A stretch of 64,000 bases of DNA from Brenneria goodwinii (GCF_002291445.1 NZ_CP014137.1:2170001-2234000), one strand, 5' to 3'; shown: positions 35,859-44,676, numbered from the stretch's first letter. Numbers and translations are program-made. The notes: a model not told the origin generated them from the letters alone.

Positions 35859-36893
35859 ATGTTAACGATTTACAGTGATGCGCACCGGAATCATCACGGC
35901 CAGTACGAACTGATGGATGGGAAATTTACCCCATGTTACGAAAAACCCAGTCGCGCCGACATGATTCTGGCGCGCGTCAAGCAGATGGATCTGGGCGAAA
36001 TCAAAACGCCCGACGATTTCGGCCTGGCGCCGATTTTACGCGTGCATAGCGAAGATTTCGTGCGTTTTCTACAAGGCGCCTGGCAGGCATGGCAGGCTAT
36101 CGGCCGCGATCATGACATGCTGCCGCTGGCGTGGCCGGTGCGTCGTCTGCGCCAGAAAGCGCCGGACAGCATCGACGGGCAACTCGGTTATTACTCGCTG
36201 GACGCCAGCGCGCCAATCACCGCCGGTACCTGGCAGGCGATTACCGGATCGGCGAATGTGGCGTTGAGCGGGCAGGCCGAACTCGGCCGCGGCGCGCGCG
36301 CGGTATTTTCGCTATGCCGTCCGCCAGGTCATCACGCCGCGGCGGACTATATGGGCGGGTATTGCTTCTTCAATAATGCGGCGATCGCCGCGCAGGCGCT
36401 GCTTGACCGGGGCGCGGGACGAGTGGCGGTACTGGATGTCGATTACCACCATGGCAATGGCACGCAAGACATTTTTTACCAGCGCGCCGATGTACTGTTC
36501 GCCTCTATTCATGGCGACCCGCGTTTCGAATACCCCTACTTTCTGGGCTATGCGGACGAAAAGGGAGTGGGTGTTGGAGAAGGCTACAATATCAACTATC
36601 CGCTGGCCGCCGGCAGCGACTGGCGAATATGGAATCAGGCGCTGCAAAGCGCCATGCGCCAGATACGCGCCTATGCGCCGGATGTGCTGATCGTTTCGCT
36701 CGGCGTGGATACCTATCAGGGCGACCCCATTTCGCACTTCACGCTGCAAAGCGAAGACTACCTGCGCATGGGCGAACAGCTTGGCGCGCTGGGCATGACG
36801 ACGCTGTTCGTCATGGAAGGCGGCTATGCGGTGGAAGAGATTGGCGTGAACGCGGTAAATGTATTGCAGGGATTCGAAACAACCCACCGTTAA
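35859..36893 (+). CDS. Acetylpolyamine amidohydrolase (histone-deacetylase-like)
   Basis: A zinc hydrolase of the arginase/deacetylase fold, 344 residues, that removes acetyl groups from acetylated polyamines. The residue numbers match those of Mycoplana ramosa APAH: H158 and H159 (RPPGHHAA), zinc ligands D195 and H197 (DVDYHHGNGT) and D284 (LGVDTYQGDP), and transition-state Y323 (EGGYA). The family's polyamine-contacting Glu117 seems to be Ser here, if the loop is aligned correctly, which might alter chain-length preference. It follows the permease by 20 bp, so uptake and deacetylation are probably co-expressed. A hairpin closes the unit at 36902-36925. Confidence 0.85.
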   Translation: MLTIYSDAHRNHHGQYELMDGKFTPCYEKPSRADMILARVKQMDLGEIKTPDDFGLAPILRVHSEDFVRFLQGAWQAWQAIGRDHDMLPLAWPVRRLRQKAPDSIDGQLGYYSLDASAPITAGTWQAITGSANVALSGQAELGRGARAVFSLCRPPGHHAAADYMGGYCFFNNAAIAAQALLDRGAGRVAVLDVDYHHGNGTQDIFYQRADVLFASIHGDPRFEYPYFLGYADEKGVGVGEGYNINYPLAAGSDWRIWNQALQSAMRQIRAYAPDVLIVSLGVDTYQGDPISHFTLQSEDYLRMGEQLGALGMTTLFVMEGGYAVEEIGVNAVNVLQGFETTHR

Positions 36894-36901
36894 GACCCAA
36901 G

Positions 36902-36925
36902 CCGGGCGATATTTATTTCGCCCGG
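36902..36925 (+). terminator. Hairpin after the amidohydrolase gene
   Basis: A perfect 8-bp stem (CCGGGCGA / TCGCCCGG) with an 8-nt AT loop begins 8 bp after the stop codon. The T-tract is poor. A separate palindrome, ACCATAT-TAA-ATATGGT (36987-37003), lies further on without a clear role. Confidence 0.5.
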
Positions 36926-37038
36926 TCTGGCGCGATAAATCAGGCTGATTGCAGCATACATTATTTATTAGCGTTAACCGACAAGCACCATATTAAATAT
37001 GGTATCGGCCTTCCCTCCAACATATAAAACAAAACATA

Positions 37039-37398
37039 TTAGAATATTGTAAATCGATACTTTTTCAATATATCCAACGAGATATTATCTGAAATATTTC
37101 CATCTAAAAACTCGGTTTTATTGTATGGCTTATGATTATCGCCCCGGTAGGTTATACTTTTTCCATTACTTAATTCTAACTGATAATTTGGTCGTTCGCC
37201 GTCTCCTGTCAAACCAAATTTTACACCGAGTATAAAGTACTTATCCTTGGAAAACTTACTGTTAGTATTATTTTCATCAATTGTAGTCCACACTTTGCTC
37301 AAGTAATTTTTTCCCTTAACAGACCTAAGAAAAGCATGTAATTCTTCTGTTGTCATCTCACACCCCGCATCACTATTTTCATTATGGTAGTTTATCAC
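37039..37398 (-). CDS. Unknown small protein overlapping the second flagellin's stop
   Basis: An AT-rich gene of up to 119 residues. Its GTG start overlaps the TGA of the flagellin (GTGA), which suggests translational coupling; an internal ATG (37356, MTTEELHAFL) is the alternative start, giving 105 residues. No signal peptide, membrane segment or cysteine cluster is seen (one Cys, lost with the later start). I do not recognise a family. The segment SITYRGDN...TEFLDG resembles TITYSGDG...GEFNDG in the flagellin's own central domain. It could be a filament-associated or chaperone-like partner, or a detached domain; neither is shown. Confidence 0.5.
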   Translation of the reverse strand: MINYHNENSDAGCEMTTEELHAFLRSVKGKNYLSKVWTTIDENNTNSKFSKDKYFILGVKFGLTGDGERPNYQLELSNGKSITYRGDNHKPYNKTEFLDGNISDNISLDILKKYRFTIF

Positions 37399-38849
37399 CG
37401 CTGCAACAACGTCAGCACCGTCTCCGGCACCTGATTCGCCTGCGTCAATACCGATGAAGACACTTGTTGCAGTATTTGCTGCTTCGTCATAGCAGAAACT
37501 TCCTGCGCATAATCCGCATCCAGAATACGCGAGCGTGCGGCGGAGGTGGCTAGTGATGTCTGCGCCAGATTTGATCGGATGGATTCAAAGCGGTTCACCT
37601 GGCTGCCATACTCACTGCGATAGCCATTTATTTTTTCCAGTGCCCGATCAAAAGAAGCTAACGCTTTACGCGCTTCCTCAATCGGATCCAAACCAACATC
37701 TTTCAGCCCCAAAGACTCGCTATCCGACGGCGTTGGGTTGATGGTAACCGCTTGTACTTCCTCGCCAAAATCGGCACTGACAACAATATCCGTCGGCGTA
37801 CTGATCGGCGGCAACGGCGGAGGCGGTAATTGTGTCGGCGTGGGTAATTTATCCCAGGTGGCCATACCGGTAAACGCTCCCTGCCCTATCACCATGACGA
37901 TTAAATCTTCTGTCGTCTTATTAATATGAATACGCTCATTAAGTTCCGTACCATTGACTCCATCGTTAAATTCGCCAGTAGAGTCATCCTCATAACGATC
38001 CCCGTCACCACTATAAGTAATGGTCATTCCGTTATAAGAAATCGATGAACTGCCGTTTAAATTAAAACCACCTCCACCTTGCGCCAAATCTTCGGCAGAA
38101 TAATTCGCCAAGGGTAAAAAACCATTGTCTTCAGTTAAAACCCGTGAGCCCGCCGATACCGCATCCGTTATACCGTTTTGTCGCCAGACAATATCGGCAT
38201 CCTCACCTTCCAATGGCGTTCCGACTAAATGCTTGCCTTCACGGCTAAAGATTTGGATATCATCATCCAGACCCAATGAATTTATCGTAATGGTTAAATT
38301 TTCTGCGCCGGCGGGAATGTAGGCCAGAGAAACAATACCGGAAGAAAATATATTACTTGAACCACTAGTGGGAAATTTTTCTGCCAGCGGCGGCGTATTC
38401 CCTAGATTAACGGGCAGTTCACGCTGAGTGGAGGGGGCCAGCGGGTACTTGCCAAATGCTTCGGTAGAATAGGCTATGCGATCGATTTCAGCACGTAATT
38501 GCAAATATTCGGTATTCAAACTGGCGCGATCGGCATCCGATAGCGTACCGTTCGCTGCCTGCACAGCTAACTCTCTTGACCGCTGCACCAGGTTGTTAAT
38601 TTCATTCAACCCGCCTTCAGCGGTTTGCATCAAGCCGATACCGTCGTTTAAGCCACGGGCTATAACGTCATTGGCATTCAGGTTAGCGCTCATTCGGTTG
38701 GCTATTGCCTGCCCGGCTGCGTCATCCTTCGCGCCGTTAATGCGTAGACCGGATGAAAGGCGTGCAATAGCGGTACTCAGTGAGGAAGTCGTTTTATCAC
38801 TGTTTTTTTGAACCGTAAGAGAAAAAAGATTGGTGTTGATAACCGCCAT
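37395..38849 (-). CDS. Second flagellin with a large non-standard central domain
   Basis: A flagellar filament subunit of 484 residues. The N-terminal D0/D1 part (1 to about 135) has MAVINTN, LSSGLRINGAKDDAAGQAIANR and the TLR5-type SRELAVQAANGT. The C-terminal D1/D0 part (about 376-484) has YGSQVNRFESIRSNL, SRILDADYAQEVS and ends TVLTLLQR. The middle (about 136-375) is unlike common flagellin: a beta-rich segment (SLAYIPAGAENLTITINS, DDDIQIFSREGKHLVGTP) recalling PPC/jelly-roll domains, a Gly run (257-261), the SYNGMTITYSGDGDRYEDD block and a proline-rich linker (336-353, PPPPLPP). A perfect-spaced sigma-28 promoter lies upstream. It is the first gene after the glycosylation genes and overlaps the small gene at 37398. 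Confidence 0.85.
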   Translation of the reverse strand: MAVINTNLFSLTVQKNSDKTTSSLSTAIARLSSGLRINGAKDDAAGQAIANRMSANLNANDVIARGLNDGIGLMQTAEGGLNEINNLVQRSRELAVQAANGTLSDADRASLNTEYLQLRAEIDRIAYSTEAFGKYPLAPSTQRELPVNLGNTPPLAEKFPTSGSSNIFSSGIVSLAYIPAGAENLTITINSLGLDDDIQIFSREGKHLVGTPLEGEDADIVWRQNGITDAVSAGSRVLTEDNGFLPLANYSAEDLAQGGGGFNLNGSSSISYNGMTITYSGDGDRYEDDSTGEFNDGVNGTELNERIHINKTTEDLIVMVIGQGAFTGMATWDKLPTPTQLPPPPLPPISTPTDIVVSADFGEEVQAVTINPTPSDSESLGLKDVGLDPIEEARKALASFDRALEKINGYRSEYGSQVNRFESIRSNLAQTSLATSAARSRILDADYAQEVSAMTKQQILQQVSSSVLTQANQVPETVLTLLQR

Positions 38850-38893
38850 CGGGTCACCTTGCTCAATTTTTTATTTTAGATAATCTTTGATCT

Positions 38894-38920
38894 TCATCGG
38901 CACCTGGAAAGGAAACTTTA
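38894..38920 (-). promoter_or_regulatory. Sigma-28 promoter of the second flagellin
   Basis: On the minus strand TAAAGTTT, an 11-bp spacer and GCCGATGA match the FliA consensus TAAAGTTT-N11-GCCGATAA except for one base. It lies 45 bp before the ATG. This marks the gene as a class 3 flagellar gene that is likely expressed. Confidence 0.88.
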
Positions 38921-38995
38921 GCCCAAAATGATAAGTAATATTAAAATCTTTGTGCAAGCACAGGCTCGCATTCCGGGGAAAATGCAGACGATCCA

Positions 38996-40162
38996 TCAGT
39001 CATTCCCGAAAATATCACGCGTATAAACCTTTTCTATTACATCGCTCAAATCAGTAGACATACGGTTTGCCAGAATCACATCTGAACGATTTTTAAATTC
39101 CGATAAATCATTAATCACCGGGGAATGAAAAAATTCACCATCCGTCATCGCTGGTTCATAGACAACAACACGAATCCCTTTTGCTTTTATCCGTTTCATT
39201 ATTCCTTGAATGGCTGATGATCTAAAATTATCAGACTCGGCTTTCATTACCAGACGATAAATACCGACAACACTCGGGTTCATTTTTAGCACTGACTGAG
39301 CAATAAAATCTTTACGTGTACTATTTGCTGCAACAATAGCCTGAATAATATTATTAGGCACGCTAGCATAGTTTGCTAACAATTGTTTTGTATCTTTGGG
39401 AAGACAATAGCCGCCATAACCAAATGAAGGATTATTATAGTGATTGCCAATCCTTGGATCCAACCCTACCCCTTCAATGATCGACCTGCTTTGCAAGCCT
39501 AAAGATTGAGCATAAGTATCTAATTCATTAAAATAAGCGATTCGCATTGCCAGATAGGTGTTTGAGAATAATTTAATTGCTTCCGCTTCTGTTGATTCGG
39601 TGAATAAAACCGGAACGTCTTTTTTCATTGCGCCCTGTAGTAATAATTGTGCAAATTGTTCCGCACGCTCGGAACGCTCACCCACAACAATGCGTGATGG
39701 ATAAAGGTTATCGTATAGAGCCTTCCCTTCTCGTAAGAATTCAGGTGAGAAGATAATATTATCCGTATTAAATTTACTTTTGATTTCCTGCGTATATCCT
39801 ACCGGTATTGTTGATTTAATCAACATAACCGCATTAGGATTTAAAGACAGCACCTGTCGGACAACTGATTCAACAGAGGCCGTATTGAAATGATTCGTTT
39901 CAGGATCATAATCGGTGGGCGTAGCGACAACAACAAAATCCGCATTTTGATATGCCAACGTCGCATCTAGAGTTGCCCTAAAATTTAACTTTCTATGCAG
40001 AAGAAAATGTTCTATTTCCTTATCAACAATGGGCGATTTACCCTCATTTAGCATTGCTACTTTTTCGGCGACAACGTCAACAGCAACGACTTCATTATGT
40101 TGAGCCAAAAGCATCGCATTGGACAATCCGACATATCCGGTTCCGGCAATAGCTATTTTCAT
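38996..40162 (-). CDS. ugd: UDP-glucose 6-dehydrogenase
   Basis: Oxidises UDP-glucose to UDP-glucuronate with two NAD+; 388 residues, as E. coli Ugd. The NAD-binding GTGYVGLSNAM is at 7-17, ATPTDYD follows, and catalytic Cys253 lies in GYGGYCLPKDTKQ. The DNA is AT-rich like the glycosyltransferase gene upstream and unlike the polyamine genes. The position between two flagellin genes and beside an OGT-type enzyme suggests that it supplies a uronic acid or pentose donor for flagellin glycosylation; a general role in lipid A or capsule precursors is equally possible. Confidence 0.93.
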   Translation of the reverse strand: MKIAIAGTGYVGLSNAMLLAQHNEVVAVDVVAEKVAMLNEGKSPIVDKEIEHFLLHRKLNFRATLDATLAYQNADFVVVATPTDYDPETNHFNTASVESVVRQVLSLNPNAVMLIKSTIPVGYTQEIKSKFNTDNIIFSPEFLREGKALYDNLYPSRIVVGERSERAEQFAQLLLQGAMKKDVPVLFTESTEAEAIKLFSNTYLAMRIAYFNELDTYAQSLGLQSRSIIEGVGLDPRIGNHYNNPSFGYGGYCLPKDTKQLLANYASVPNNIIQAIVAANSTRKDFIAQSVLKMNPSVVGIYRLVMKAESDNFRSSAIQGIMKRIKAKGIRVVVYEPAMTDGEFFHSPVINDLSEFKNRSDVILANRMSTDLSDVIEKVYTRDIFGND

Positions 40163-40207
40163 GATAGGATCGCTTTATTATATTAAGTAGTTAATGGTTG
40201 AATTCAC

Positions 40208-40238
40208 ATAAGGGCACCTTTCAGAAAGGTGCCCTTAT
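40208..40238. terminator. Hairpin between the glycosyltransferase fusion and ugd
   Basis: A 13-bp inverted repeat (ATAAGGGCACCTT / AAGGTGCCCTTAT) with a 5-nt loop lies in the 102-bp gap. On the minus strand only TTATGTG follows, so it may attenuate rather than end transcription into ugd. Confidence 0.5.
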
Positions 40239-40264
40239 TTCCCCCAGTTTTCTTTTGCTTCTTT

Positions 40265-43200
40265 TTATTGGGGAATATATTTGTATTTTTCCAGCATTTC
40301 CTCAAGCGAGGACATATTGATATTCTTCTTAATTTTGAAAACTCCTGCTGTTTCTGCAGTGTCTTCCGTTTCCAAAAATGCCAATACCGCATGATAATCA
40401 GGTCTGCACCAGAAGTCATGAATGAAAATCGACGTATCGGCAATGTTTTTCTGCTTTTGTAAACTATGTTTTATTGCATTCAATGTGCAGGCGACGCGAA
40501 AACGTCCATCGACAAGGATAAGATCAAATGAATTATCATATTTCAAAATAGATTCACTGTAGCGAGGGAAGTTTTCCTTATTGCTATTATCAACGGGATA
40601 GCCCCATTCTTTAGTTGGACCAATATCAGCGAACTCAACCTTGCAAAGAGGACCAACCTCATTACGAAGCGTTTCCACCCAGAACTTATCACTTTCAACG
40701 CCGAATATTTCTATATTGCACCTGGCGGCAAGTTTTGTAGAACCCCCACTACCAAACTCAAAGTAAGATTTGGTTTTCTTTAAGCAACGCTCAAAGAGTT
40801 GCGTTTCTTCGTCCGACATCCTCGGCATATCAGGTATAAGAGAAAGCGGAGCCTTCACGATTTTTTTCTTTGCCTTAGACGCGTCACCTGGCTCTATATA
40901 CTTATTGTCATCAATGTAATGCGTGGCCCTTTCTTTAGAATCTATTGCCAATACGAAATAAGCCAGATCGTGAATGCCATAGACCGTATGCAGAATAAAG
41001 GCCAGCTTTTCACGCTGATCTGGAGAAAATGATTTTAGACGAGCATCATCTGGCACATATACCGCGATAGCCGAAATCATTTTTGATGACGGCAGCGTTT
41101 TCTGTTCGTCAATCGTGACGGGCTGAGCATATTCGATATTTTTCAGCGTATGGAAAACAAAACCATATTTCGCCAACAGCGCGGTCACATCGCCGAATAA
41201 CAGCTGGTCCTGATGTGTTAATGTGAAAGTGATGCGCACCTGAACCGCAAGACATCCCGATAGAATATGCTCACCGTGAGCAATGGCTTTTCTAATATCG
41301 TAGCGATTATCCAAAATCAGCCAGTCAAGATGATCCAATCCATGGATATGATCGAGCTTTGACGTTTGCGCGACGACTTCAGCAAGTACCTGTTTACCAG
41401 GAGCCTTTTCTTGTAGTTCACCATTTGTTGCCAATGGCTTCAGATCACTACTGTATTCAGGGGCAAGACACATATAGACAGGCGTCGGATTACCGTCACC
41501 CAACCCATGTAATTTGATGTGCTGTATGGATTTTTTACGCAGCGGCAAATGTTTTTCTTCAACCGCGCCGATGATATCCATGATAACAAAGTGGAAGGCG
41601 TCGGTAGCGGTTAAATTAATAAAATTTGAACCGGTAGCCACACCGCCGCCATTATCAATGGTAATAACTTTACCAGGCAGTTGGAAACTGAAACCGTCCG
41701 ATACTTTATTGTTACCCAGAGCAATCGCATCAACAGGGTGCTGCAATGTAACCGGCTGATTATCATCATGGAAATAAGGCGCGAAATCATTACTCAGCGT
41801 CAATGCCTCCGGCTCTTTCCCTTCACAATACCGCTGCCATATTGCGCGCATGGCATCAGAGAAATGTTTAGCGAAACGTTTACCGTCACAGACCGGAGAC
41901 GACAGTAATATATCTCGCAGGTGCTGACGAATAACGCTTAAACTACCTAAATCATTCGCTATCCCTACTGTGATATTAATGTATTGCTCCCAGTCATTAG
42001 CCACCAGTTCCGGCATACCGGCATTGACCAGATGAGAAGCTGAATGGCGGCCGGCAAATGTTGGTCCAGGCAAGGTGACAACGGGTACCCCCATCACCAT
42101 GGCCTCACAGGTGGTCAAACCACCGGAATAAGGCCACGGATCCAGCGCGATATCCACATCATTGTAGCTGGCTAGCAGTTCCTTATGTGGCGATTCCCCT
42201 TCAATTCTAACTCGGTCACGAACAACACCATGTTTTTCTAAAGCGGCATAAATATGTTCACTCAATGACTGATTTTTGTAATTAAAACTTTTCAAAAACA
42301 ACCGCGAATTCGGAACCGCATGTAAAATAGCAGCCCATTGAGTCAGTAAAACATCATTTATTTTGGAGGCGTTATTAAAACAACCAAAAGTGATATATCC
42401 TTTGCTAGTCACCGGTAGTTCATTGATCGGCGGCAAATAATGAGGCGGATCATAACAGATATAGTCATCCGGCAGGCGAATCAGCTTTTCAGTATATAAC
42501 GCATCCACCCCCGGCGGCGTTTCTACATGGTCACTTAACAGGTAATCCATCGTTGCTAAACCGGTGCTGCTAATCAACCCACCTACCCACTTTATCTGAA
42601 TCGGCGCGGGAGCCGTTAACAGAGTCAGCATACGACTATTTGCGTTATAGCCGCACAAGTCGAACAATATATCGATCTCATCCTCACGGATCATTTGCGC
42701 CAATACATTTTGGGGTGTATCTGCAATTACTTTCCATTGAGCACAAACATTTTGTATACGCTGTGTAATATGATCTTCTTTATCGTTGGTGCTATAGGCA
42801 TAAAACTCGATTTGTGATTCAGGAATATGCGCCAGTCCGATGGTGATCATATTGCCTACCGGATGAGAGCGAAAACCATCCGAAATCATACCGATACGCA
42901 ATCGCTTATTCGCTGTTTTATTGTTGGCGACTGCGCGGGAAACTTTTCCAGCAGGTTTGAACTTTGGCTGCCAGATCTTACACAGCGCCAAAATCTGTTC
43001 TGCCGTTCTTTCGGGATGATAGTGTGAACCGACAATGCGATTAAAAAAAGGCGTGGGATTACTTTTGGTAACAACCCCGCCCTGTTGATATGCCGCATCC
43101 ATCTCATCAAAACAACCGAGGTCCTGCTTAAGCATTCCCAAATTGTTCCAATACAGCCAGTTACCGGGATCTTCTTTTATCAGTCCTTTGAAAATGTCTT

Positions 43201-43627
43201 CTGCTTGTTCATATTTTTTCAACTTCTGCAAAACCGTTGCCTGAATCGACCGTAAAGGCCGCGACTCTTCCTTCGGCACTCTTTTTACTACATCAGATAA
43301 ATATATTTCCGCTTCTTCCAACCGCTCTCTACGGTAGAGCAAGTCCGCCTTGGCATGCAAGCCTTCAACATACGATGGGTAAAGTTTCAGCGCTTCGTCA
43401 ATATACTGCTCCGCCGCAAAGAAATTACCGAGCCTTTGCAGTGCTCTTCCTGCAATCACCAATAATAACGGGTTTTGAGCATCTTTTTGTAACAGCTCCT
43501 TCGCTAACTGCAAAGCGTTTTCCGGCTGTGCTGAAAGCCACTCGGCCGCCAATTTGATTTTATTATTCACTGAGGCTTTTGGGCTTTGTTTTCTGGCGGT
43601 AATAGCTTTGGCGGATGACTTTTTCAT
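40265..43627 (-). CDS. TPR / OGT-like glycosyltransferase / FkbM-like / methyltransferase fusion protein
   Basis: A 1120-residue multidomain protein, a probable flagellin-modifying enzyme. Residues about 25-190 are TPR repeats. About 200-605 form an OGT/SPINDLY (GT41) catalytic region: IGMISDGFRSHPVGNM with H255, FDLCGYNANSR, TFGCFNNASKINDVLLTQW, LFLKS with K446 and LDPWPYSGGLTTCEAMVMG. About 640-840 resemble FkbM methyltransferases (HGLDHLDWLILDNRYDIRKA), though the SAM motif is not clear. About 930-1110 form a class I methyltransferase-like domain with YFEFGSGGSTKLAA (955-968) and LILVDGRFR (1035-1043). No signal peptide. A perfect palindrome ATCTGATCAGAT (43673-43684) lies upstream. It sits between two flagellins, so O-glycosylation of flagellin, perhaps with sugar methylation, is the likely job; this is inference. 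Confidence 0.78.
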   Translation of the reverse strand: MKKSSAKAITARKQSPKASVNNKIKLAAEWLSAQPENALQLAKELLQKDAQNPLLLVIAGRALQRLGNFFAAEQYIDEALKLYPSYVEGLHAKADLLYRRERLEEAEIYLSDVVKRVPKEESRPLRSIQATVLQKLKKYEQAEDIFKGLIKEDPGNWLYWNNLGMLKQDLGCFDEMDAAYQQGGVVTKSNPTPFFNRIVGSHYHPERTAEQILALCKIWQPKFKPAGKVSRAVANNKTANKRLRIGMISDGFRSHPVGNMITIGLAHIPESQIEFYAYSTNDKEDHITQRIQNVCAQWKVIADTPQNVLAQMIREDEIDILFDLCGYNANSRMLTLLTAPAPIQIKWVGGLISSTGLATMDYLLSDHVETPPGVDALYTEKLIRLPDDYICYDPPHYLPPINELPVTSKGYITFGCFNNASKINDVLLTQWAAILHAVPNSRLFLKSFNYKNQSLSEHIYAALEKHGVVRDRVRIEGESPHKELLASYNDVDIALDPWPYSGGLTTCEAMVMGVPVVTLPGPTFAGRHSASHLVNAGMPELVANDWEQYINITVGIANDLGSLSVIRQHLRDILLSSPVCDGKRFAKHFSDAMRAIWQRYCEGKEPEALTLSNDFAPYFHDDNQPVTLQHPVDAIALGNNKVSDGFSFQLPGKVITIDNGGGVATGSNFINLTATDAFHFVIMDIIGAVEEKHLPLRKKSIQHIKLHGLGDGNPTPVYMCLAPEYSSDLKPLATNGELQEKAPGKQVLAEVVAQTSKLDHIHGLDHLDWLILDNRYDIRKAIAHGEHILSGCLAVQVRITFTLTHQDQLLFGDVTALLAKYGFVFHTLKNIEYAQPVTIDEQKTLPSSKMISAIAVYVPDDARLKSFSPDQREKLAFILHTVYGIHDLAYFVLAIDSKERATHYIDDNKYIEPGDASKAKKKIVKAPLSLIPDMPRMSDEETQLFERCLKKTKSYFEFGSGGSTKLAARCNIEIFGVESDKFWVETLRNEVGPLCKVEFADIGPTKEWGYPVDNSNKENFPRYSESILKYDNSFDLILVDGRFRVACTLNAIKHSLQKQKNIADTSIFIHDFWCRPDYHAVLAFLETEDTAETAGVFKIKKNINMSSLEEMLEKYKYIPQ

Positions 43628-43723
43628 ATTGGGCGCTTCATCATAGTGATAACAGTGGCCTACCCTATCAGGATCTGATCAGATATACCTGTCTGGAAAA
43701 CTCCCAGTATAAAGAACATAAAT

Positions 43724-43753
43724 AAAAATAGCGGGTATAAAAACCCGCTATTT
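43724..43753 (-). terminator. Intrinsic terminator of fliC
   Basis: An 11-bp perfect stem (AAATAGCGGGT / ACCCGCTATTT, loop ATAAAA) lies 33 bp past the fliC stop on the minus strand and is followed there by a T-rich run. Confidence 0.85.
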
Positions 43754-43785
43754 GTACGCTATTTATTAGGATTGACGCGACTGAA

Positions 43786-44676
43786 TTACTGCAGCAGTGA
43801 CAGAACAGTTTGCGGAACCTGATTAGCCTGTGCCAATACGGACGTACCCGCCTGTTGCAGAATCTGGTTTTTGCTCATGTTGGACACTTCCGTCGCCACA
43901 TCCGCATCTTCAATACGGCTACGGGCGGAGGTCAGGTTGGCTACCGTGCTGTTCAGGTTGGTAACGGTGGATTCAAAACGGTTCTGGCTTGCACCCAGGC
44001 TGCTACGCAGGGAGTCAACGCTGGAGATGGCTTTATCAATTTCAGCCAACAAACCGCTTGCAACTGTGGCAACTGCAGCCGTTGTGCCAGTCGCAGCAGT
44101 ATAAGATGCCAGGATACCCACAGAACCAGCGCCGGTGCTGCCTTCAGTGATACCAGTCAGTCCACCAGTACTAAACAGCGTCGTGGAATCGATTTTCTTC
44201 AGACTGATATTGATGCTTTCATTATCATTCGCGCCAACCTGGATAGACAGTTCTTGACCAGTAGCCAGTACTTTCACGCCGTTGAACTGAGTCTGCTCGG
44301 AAACACGGTTGATTTCTTTTACGCGGTCAACGATTTCGTTGTTGATGGAAACCAGGTCATCGGCGGAGTTGGTGCCGTTGTTAGCCTGTACCGTCAATTC
44401 ACGGATACGCTGCAGGTTGTTGTTGATTTCGTTCAACGCGCCTTCAGTGGTCTGAGCGATGGAGATACCGTCGTTAGCGTTACGGGCAGCCTGGGTCAGG
44501 CCTTTGATGTTCGCGGTGAAACGGTTGGCGATCGCCTGGCCTGCGGCATCGTCTTTGGCGCTGTTGATACGGTAGCCTGAAGACAGACGCTCAATAGCCG
44601 TACCCAGCGCGGACTGAGATTTATTCAGGTTGTTTTGCGCTGTCAGAGACAGGCTATTAGTATTAATGACTGCCAT
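43786..44676 (-). CDS. fliC: Flagellin FliC, short form
   Basis: Major filament subunit, 296 residues, much shorter than the 498 of E. coli K-12 FliC because D2/D3 are nearly absent. The N-terminal D0/D1 (1 to about 165) has MAVINTNSLSLTAQNNLNKS, LSSGYRINSAKDDAAGQAIA and LQRIRELTVQANNGT. The middle (about 166-205) is Gly/Ser/Thr/Ala-rich and short, offering many Ser/Thr for O-glycans. The C-terminal part ends QILQQAGTSVLAQANQVPQTVLSLLQ-like. It has its own sigma-28 promoter and terminator, is divergent from fliD, and follows the glycosyltransferase gene's start by 158 bp. Short flagellins of this type are known to be glycosylated in soft-rot bacteria; here it is inferred. Confidence 0.94.
   Translation of the reverse strand: MAVINTNSLSLTAQNNLNKSQSALGTAIERLSSGYRINSAKDDAAGQAIANRFTANIKGLTQAARNANDGISIAQTTEGALNEINNNLQRIRELTVQANNGTNSADDLVSINNEIVDRVKEINRVSEQTQFNGVKVLATGQELSIQVGANDNESINISLKKIDSTTLFSTGGLTGITEGSTGAGSVGILASYTAATGTTAAVATVASGLLAEIDKAISSVDSLRSSLGASQNRFESTVTNLNSTVANLTSARSRIEDADVATEVSNMSKNQILQQAGTSVLAQANQVPQTVLSLLQ

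Noticed and set aside
38996..40162. Ugd as part of an O-antigen or capsule cluster
   Set aside because: No polysaccharide polymerase, flippase or other nucleotide-sugar genes are present; neighbours are flagellins and a protein-glycosyltransferase.
40204..40443. 79-codon open frame overlapping the end of the fusion glycosyltransferase gene
   Set aside because: Same-strand alternate frame inside the conserved methyltransferase-like domain; a shadow.
43810..44580. 256-codon open frame antisense to fliC
   Set aside because: Opposite a conserved flagellin gene; length follows from its codon bias. No ribosome site or family match.
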